In this document: piece by piece, positions 59,142-64,000 of the stretch | Layout: each line of letters opens with the position of its first letter | Numbering within the stretch: the stretch's first letter is position 1 | Assembly (NCBI GenBank): GCA_044356305.1 | Contig: JBIKWM010000003.1 | Location: 1 to 64,000, forward strand | Direction: 5' to 3' | DNA: 64,000 bases | From: JBIKWM01 sp044356305 | GTDB taxonomy: Bacteria; Bacteroidota; Bacteroidia; UBA10329 | The notes under the pieces: model-generated | The model's input: the letters and a program-made list of their open reading frames with translations, nothing else | Told to the model about the DNA's origin: nothing | The model's database searches: none | Position numbers and translations under genes: made by a program

Positions 59142-60590
59142 TCAATCCACCTCCCACACCCTGAAACCGCCCCGGTCGTATTTCAAATGAAGCGAGGTGG
59201 TGTTGTTGCGCACCCAACCCTCGGTGGCGGGGTCGGGCAGGCGGTCGCACAGAACTATGTGACTGATGCGGGCGGTGTCTATCTGCATGGGCATATGCAC
59301 GGCCAGCGAGTCATCGGGTGGGCACATGGCTGCGCGGTGTGTGTAAAGGGCCAGGGCGCGGGGCTTTAGGAACATGATGCGGGCATGGGTGGGCAGGCTG
59401 TCGCGCACAAAGGCGAATGCCTCAACGGCCTCGGTGCGTTGCGGGCCTTCGGGCACGAACGAATCGGCCTCCGCCATGCGCACAAGCAGTGAATGGTTCT
59501 GTTGCAGCACAAGCAACGGCAGGGCAAGGGCCAGGGCCGGTCCTATGCGCGGCACCGCCCGCAGGGCCATCAGCCCAAAAAGAAAAAGGAACGGGAGCAT
59601 GGGCAATACGAACCTGAACCCCCGTGCGCTGAACGGGAAAAGCAGGAACAGCCCGATGAACGCGGCAAGCACCAGGTGGGCAGGGCCAATGGCTCTTTTG
59701 GCAGTGATGATGAAGCCTACCACCACAGCCAGCCCGAACAAGGCGATGCCCACAATGGCCAAGGTGTGACACTGGTCGTAGGTGTGCAGGAACAGCCTGT
59801 AGGCCAGCACCTCGGTGAGGTACTCGGCATTGGTGGCCAGCACCCGTGGCAGGTCGTAGTGACTGAACTGATGTCCATATCCGGCCGTGGCCTTGATGCG
59901 CTGCGCAATGAAGGCCAGCAGTGTGGACCCTGCCACCAGGGCAAGGCGCTGCATCGGAACATGGTTGGCGCACCATTCGGGCCTAAAGCGCATGAGCAGC
60001 CACATGGCGCACAGCCCTATGGCAAGGGCCATGCCCGCCTCGCGCGTCAGCACCGCAGCCATGCCCGCCAATACCGCTCCGGCAGTGGCAAAGCGGTGTT
60101 TCGATAGCAGCAGGCAGAGGCAGACCACCACCCACAGGGTAAAAGGCAGATCGCTCATCAACTCGGTGCGCAGTTCGAGGAATATGGGGTTGTATGCCAG
60201 CGCCAATGTGCCCATGGCCGCCACCCACCAGGGCAACGATGCACGCAACAGACCGAAAATGCTGAGGAACAGGGCAAGGTGCACCAGTTTCATAAATACC
60301 TGGAGGGTGGCCATGTCGGGGCCAAAAAGGGCAACGACCGGGGCCAATAGGATGGGAAATCCCCAAGGGTATTCAGGGGGGCCTAGCGTGGGCCGCAGCG
60401 GATTGTAAATGTAGCCGTGGCCGGGCATGGAGAAGCCGCCTGTCAACTCCTGGGCCTGTATGATGTACAGGGCGAAATCATCGCCCCAGTCGTGGCCATG
60501 CTGTGGCCAGATGAACAACGAGGGCAACAGTGAAGCCAGCATCAGGGCGTATGGCCAAAAGGCCGTATTCCTTTGCATGTTCTGCTCCAC
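59142..60590 (-). CDS. Polytopic glycosyltransferase (GT39/PMT-like)
   Basis: The product (482 aa) has 10-12 membrane helices and a short N-terminal acidic motif HGHDWGDDFALYI in the first loop, typical of GT-C enzymes that use a lipid-linked sugar. The C-terminal part (from about 390) is soluble and periplasmic. It could glycosylate proteins or lipids in the periplasm; the acceptor is unknown. GTG 60590 lies four bases after a TTCATTTG box; an ATG 12 bases later is possible. Confidence 0.8.
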   Translation of the reverse strand: MEQNMQRNTAFWPYALMLASLLPSLFIWPQHGHDWGDDFALYIIQAQELTGGFSMPGHGYIYNPLRPTLGPPEYPWGFPILLAPVVALFGPDMATLQVFMKLVHLALFLSIFGLLRASLPWWVAAMGTLALAYNPIFLELRTELMSDLPFTLWVVVCLCLLLSKHRFATAGAVLAGMAAVLTREAGMALAIGLCAMWLLMRFRPEWCANHVPMQRLALVAGSTLLAFIAQRIKATAGYGHQFSHYDLPRVLATNAEYLTEVLAYRLFLHTYDQCHTLAIVGIALFGLAVVVGFIITAKRAIGPAHLVLAAFIGLFLLFPFSARGFRFVLPMLPFLFLFGLMALRAVPRIGPALALALPLLVLQQNHSLLVRMAEADSFVPEGPQRTEAVEAFAFVRDSLPTHARIMFLKPRALALYTHRAAMCPPDDSLAVHMPMQIDTARISHIVLCDRLPDPATEGWVRNNTTSLHLKYDRGGFRVWEVD

Positions 60591-60675
60591 GCCACAAATG
60601 AAGTGATGCTACACAATAACTTCGTGGCCCTCGCGTTGGCAGCGGCCTTCAAACAACAGTGCATCCATATCTGAC

Positions 60676-62997
60676 ATGATCCTGAACCGCATCTCTCTGC
60701 CCCTGGTGCTGGCGGCCGTCACCATCTGTAGCAGCCTCAGGGCCCAAGTGGCCGTGGGCCAATGGCGCGAACACATGCCCTACGCCAAGGGGCTGCGTGT
60801 GGCCGTCACCCCAGACCGTATCTATCATGTTGGCGAGCACGGCCTATATTACTTCGACCGAGGGGCCGATGCCCTTGAGCGCCTTTCAAAGATCAATGGC
60901 ATGAGCGACTTCGGTTTCAGCGCCATAGCCTACAGCGACCAGCACAATACCCTCGTCATAGCCTATTCAAATACCAATATTGACCTGATCAAGGACAACC
61001 AGATCATCAATATCCCCGACATCAAAGACAAACAGATACTGGGCAACAAGACCATCAACAACATCCATATTGATGGCGACTACGCCTATCTGGCCTGCGG
61101 ATTTGCCATTGTGGTGCTCGATCTGGTGCGGGAGGAAGTGAAGGACACGTGGTATATAGGGGCCAATGGAGGGCCGGTGGTTGTGAACGATGTGGCCTCG
61201 AATCCGGATCATTTTGTGGCGGCCACAGCCACCGGCCTGCTCATGGCCCCACGCAACGGGGTGCTGCTGGCCGACTATAACAACTGGACATTGAACAACC
61301 AGATACCGCAGCAGGCCTACTCATCAGTGACTGAGATGGAGGGCCGGTTCTACGCTTCATTACAGAACGGCCTTAGCGATACCATTTATTATCAGGAACA
61401 ACTCGGCAGCGCCTGGGTCAGGTTCCCAGATCCGGTCATTTATAACCTGAACAGTCTGGAAAGCACCGATGACCGCCTTGTTGTGTGCATGGACGGCAAG
61501 GTGGAGATATACGACAACCTGAATGCGAGGCTGTTCGGCACCACATCATTTGGCGATTACGATGCACACCCCGTGCACGGCAGCCCCGATGCCGCTGGCA
61601 ATGTATGGGTCGCTGACGATGAACTCGGTCTGTGCGAATTGCGCCCCGACTACAGCTCAAAGGCATACCCTTTAGGTGGCCCGGGCGATGTGAGCTCGTT
61701 TGACATGGATGTGTGGGACAGCCGCCTTTATGTGGCAGGCGGGGGCTACTCGGGTGCGTGGGGCCCCGAGTACAGCACTGTGGGCATATTCTCTTTCATT
61801 GACGGCCAATGGACCACCACCCGGCCTGGCAGCGGACTTCTGCAGAACATGTGGGATTTTGTGCGGGTCAAGGTCGACCCTTTTGACAGCCGTAGGATGT
61901 ACGCCTGTAGCTGGGGTGCCGGGTTGGTCGAATTCTATGATGGGCAGCCTGTGGCACGTTACGACACCACAAACAGCGCCATCACGGCCATAGTGGGCTA
62001 TCCGGGCAATTATCGACTCGGTGGCATGGCCATAGATGACAATGCCAACCTGTGGGTGGGTGGCACAGACTCGGGCAAGATGCTCTTCTGCAAAACGGCT
62101 GGAGGCAGTTGGTACGGATACAGTTTCCCTGGGGTGGTCACATCGGGCTCTGTGGCCAATATGACCGTGGATCAGACTGGGCAGGTGTGGGCCATCATCC
62201 CTCGTAACAACGGCCTGCTGGTGTTCAATCACAACGGAACACTTTCTGAGACAGGCGATGATCAGTCGCGCAAACTCACATCTGCTGTGGGCAATGGGGC
62301 TTTGGCCAGCAACAACCTCTTCTGCATCGCCACTGACCTCGATGGTGAGGTGTGGGTGGGCAGCGACAACGGAATCTCGGTGTTCTATTCGCCAAGTAGC
62401 GTTTTCAGCGGAAGCAGTTTCGACTCGCAGCAGATCATTATTGAGCAGGACGGCTATGTGCAATACGTGCTGGAGAATCAGGCCGTGACGGTCATAAAGG
62501 TGGATGGTGCCAACCGCAAGTGGGTGGGCACATCAAGTTCGGGTGTCTACCTCCTCTCGGCCGATGGCACCGAGGAGATACATCATTTCACGGTCGAGAA
62601 CAGCCCACTACCCAGTAACGGCATCACAGCTTTGACAATAGACCACCTGACGGGCGAAGTGTACATCGGTACAGAAAAGGGAATCGTCAGCTACCGCGGC
62701 ACCGCCACTTATGGCGAACCCACCATTGACGGCACCAAGGTGTATGCCTACCCCAACCCGGTCAGGCCAGAGTATTTCGGCCCCATTGCTATTAAAGGCC
62801 TCACGCGCGATGCCGATGTCAAGATCACCGATGTGTCGGGCAATGTGGTGTATGCCACCAGAGCTTATGGGGGTCAGGCCGTGTGGGACGGCAACAACCT
62901 GAGCGGCCAGTCGGCCCGCAGCGGTGTGTATCTCGTATTTGCCAGTGACGAGGACGGCACCGAGACCGTTGTGACCAAGATCATGTTTGTGCGCTGA
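60676..62997 (+). CDS. porZ: PorZ-like type IX secretion component with beta-propellers and sorting domain
   Basis: The product (773 aa) has a signal peptide (cleavage after LRA, Gln at +1). It then has the PorZ N-terminal propeller (VGQWREHMPYAKGLRVAVTPDRIYHVGEHGLYYFD, interrupted here by loops; LSKINGMSDFGFSAIAY; VIAYSNTNIDLI), a second propeller with two-component-regulator-like repeats (VWVGSDNGISVFYSP and KWVGTSSSGVYLL), and a C-terminal sorting domain (AYPNPVRPEYFGPI). PorZ belongs to the surface attachment complex that links A-LPS to exported cargo. It is followed after six bases by recO, a pairing seen in other Bacteroidota. Confidence 0.85.
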   Translation: MILNRISLPLVLAAVTICSSLRAQVAVGQWREHMPYAKGLRVAVTPDRIYHVGEHGLYYFDRGADALERLSKINGMSDFGFSAIAYSDQHNTLVIAYSNTNIDLIKDNQIINIPDIKDKQILGNKTINNIHIDGDYAYLACGFAIVVLDLVREEVKDTWYIGANGGPVVVNDVASNPDHFVAATATGLLMAPRNGVLLADYNNWTLNNQIPQQAYSSVTEMEGRFYASLQNGLSDTIYYQEQLGSAWVRFPDPVIYNLNSLESTDDRLVVCMDGKVEIYDNLNARLFGTTSFGDYDAHPVHGSPDAAGNVWVADDELGLCELRPDYSSKAYPLGGPGDVSSFDMDVWDSRLYVAGGGYSGAWGPEYSTVGIFSFIDGQWTTTRPGSGLLQNMWDFVRVKVDPFDSRRMYACSWGAGLVEFYDGQPVARYDTTNSAITAIVGYPGNYRLGGMAIDDNANLWVGGTDSGKMLFCKTAGGSWYGYSFPGVVTSGSVANMTVDQTGQVWAIIPRNNGLLVFNHNGTLSETGDDQSRKLTSAVGNGALASNNLFCIATDLDGEVWVGSDNGISVFYSPSSVFSGSSFDSQQIIIEQDGYVQYVLENQAVTVIKVDGANRKWVGTSSSGVYLLSADGTEEIHHFTVENSPLPSNGITALTIDHLTGEVYIGTEKGIVSYRGTATYGEPTIDGTKVYAYPNPVRPEYFGPIAIKGLTRDADVKITDVSGNVVYATRAYGGQAVWDGNNLSGQSARSGVYLVFASDEDGTETVVTKIMFVR

Positions 62998-63003
62998 CGC
63001 ACC

Positions 63004-63711
63004 ATGGTGCACGACTCGCGGGCCATTGTGCTCAATAGCCTGCGTTACAGCGATTCGGCCTACGTGGTGCGCACTTTCACCGAGGTGGCCGGAGCTCGCA
63101 GTTTCCTGGTTCAGGTAGGCAAGGGGCGTACAGCTCAGGCCAAAGTGGCGCTTTTGCAGCCGCTCACCTTGGTGCATGTGGCCTGGCGTGCCGATCGGGC
63201 CGGGCTCGCACGTCCGGTGTCATTTCAACGGTCGGAGACATTGCTCAACATCCCCTTCGATACCATCCGTTCGTGCATTGCACTCTTCATGGCCGAGCTT
63301 ACCGGGAGGGCAGTGCAGGAGGAACATGGCGATGAGGCCCTGTTCCGCTACATCTGGGCCGAGGTGCATGCGCTCGATAACGCGACCGGCCCGCTGGCAT
63401 TGTTCCCGCATCGCTTTTTGCTGGGCCTTAGCGAAGTGCTTGGTTTCGGGCCATCGTCAAGGTCTGAGGGGAACATATTCGATCTGATGGAAGGGCAGTT
63501 CAGCAACCGATTCCCCCCGCACGTGCACCATCTGAGCGGGGAACCGGCCGCGTTGCTGCGCCAGATCATAGATGGCACCGGCCCCTTGCACCTGCCCGAT
63601 GAGGAGGTGCGGTCCGAGCTCCTCAATTCGCTCATTGACCATTGTCGCATCCACCTTCAAGGCATGCGTGATGTGCACTCGCACCTGGTGTTGCGCGAGG
63701 TGCTGCGCTGA
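63004..63711 (+). CDS. recO: DNA repair protein RecO
   Basis: The product (235 aa) has the OB-fold N-terminus (RAIVLNSLRYSDSAYVVRTFTEVAG) and a helical C-terminal part with the usual length. The zinc Cys cluster of some RecO proteins is not present. RecO works with RecR to load RecA at gaps. It begins six bases after porZ and is probably co-transcribed. Confidence 0.9.
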   Translation: MVHDSRAIVLNSLRYSDSAYVVRTFTEVAGARSFLVQVGKGRTAQAKVALLQPLTLVHVAWRADRAGLARPVSFQRSETLLNIPFDTIRSCIALFMAELTGRAVQEEHGDEALFRYIWAEVHALDNATGPLALFPHRFLLGLSEVLGFGPSSRSEGNIFDLMEGQFSNRFPPHVHHLSGEPAALLRQIIDGTGPLHLPDEEVRSELLNSLIDHCRIHLQGMRDVHSHLVLREVLR

Positions 63712-64000
63712 ACATTATACGTACAGCTCTTAACGGAAACCTTTTGGGCCGCATGGATGACGGCACTCTTAGAAATGGGTACCCCCGCTGAAGAGGAGCG
63801 ACCTCATACAACGGGGGCGAAACCAGGAATTGGAACTGTTGCCAAAAGTAAAACAGTCGCACAGGTTTTGCAAAGGATATTTCGATGAAAGCCGGATCTT
63901 TTACCCGGTTCTTGCATTTCCGATAATGAAAATCGGGGGTGAAATCGTGTTGAAAACTGGGTTCCGTGCGTGTCGTCACTTAATCTCCGGCACATGTGTC
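63712..64000. other. Noncoding right edge
   Basis: No gene is supported here. Minus-strand open frames at 63632-63995 overlap recO or lack any family pattern. The next gene probably starts outside the window. Confidence 0.5.

Noticed and set aside
63632..63995. Minus-strand genes at the right edge
   Set aside because: Partly inside recO and without start signals or family motifs.

Overview
The window looks like chromosomal DNA of a Bacteroidota bacterium, probably of the Flavobacteriales, although its G+C content is high for that group. Four independent signs agree. Two proteins end in type IX secretion (T9SS) sorting domains and a PorZ-like T9SS protein sits beside recO. Many genes have a Bacteroidetes -7 promoter box (TAnnTTTG) close to the start codon. 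Almost every signal peptide is followed by Gln at +1. The best family resemblances (SDR threonine dehydrogenase, fused DAHP synthase/chorismate mutase, CcmF/CcsA-type heme lyase, SusC-like receptor) also fit. No plasmid or phage backbone is seen; accessory material is limited to a few small islands.

Layout. 1-2450: a transposase tail, a 5'-truncated T9SS protein of lower G+C, a terminator, then an AT-rich array of nine 21-bp repeats leading into a small unknown gene. 2.6-7.0 kb: RimB-like protease and RimK, a GT9 glycosyltransferase, TatD, asparaginase and tRNA-Ser(GGA). 7.0-9.3 kb: an ExbB / unknown membrane protein / ExbD / ExbD energiser operon. 9.4-11.7 kb: acpP, fabF and rnc. 11.8-13.4 kb: a T9SS-exported protein. 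13.5-18.7 kb: pabB, tilS, LemA with two TPM-domain proteins, and a queuosine-precursor transporter. 18.8-21.2 kb: a DsbD-like reductant conduit. 21.2-22.3 kb: a small HTH protein and a helical unknown protein around an AT-rich region.

22.3-27.7 kb is a shikimate block (DAHP synthase/chorismate mutase, aroB, aroA, and separately aroC) split by a Fic toxin with a tiny convergent candidate antitoxin. Next come tryptophanase (27.9 kb) and an OYE-family reductase with a perfect 18-bp palindrome upstream. 30.7-38.2 kb is an inorganic-carbon uptake operon: dabA, dabB, an extended SulP transporter and a DUF2490-like protein. 38.3-41 kb: a small secreted protein, a glycerophosphodiesterase, a redoxin and a Uma2 nuclease. 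41.2-44.2 kb: a TonB-dependent receptor followed by a RelE/ParE toxin-antitoxin pair lying between two copies of the receptor's 3' end. 44.3-47.7 kb: cysS, a candidate glutaminyl cyclase and a GT2 glycosyltransferase. 47.7-56 kb: housekeeping and catabolic genes, including SiaC, threonine dehydrogenase, GH1, an esterase, an HD hydrolase, a universal stress protein and an acyltransferase. 56.1-58.6 kb: the heme lyase. 58.8-59.04 kb: a noncoding array of 41-bp repeats, each carrying two inverted repeats. 59.1-63.7 kb: a membrane glycosyltransferase, porZ and recO.

The least explained parts are the two noncoding tandem arrays (21 bp and 41 bp), the convergent Fic/antitoxin pair, and how often the -7 box lies 4-8 nt from the start codon, which predicts many leaderless or nearly leaderless mRNAs.
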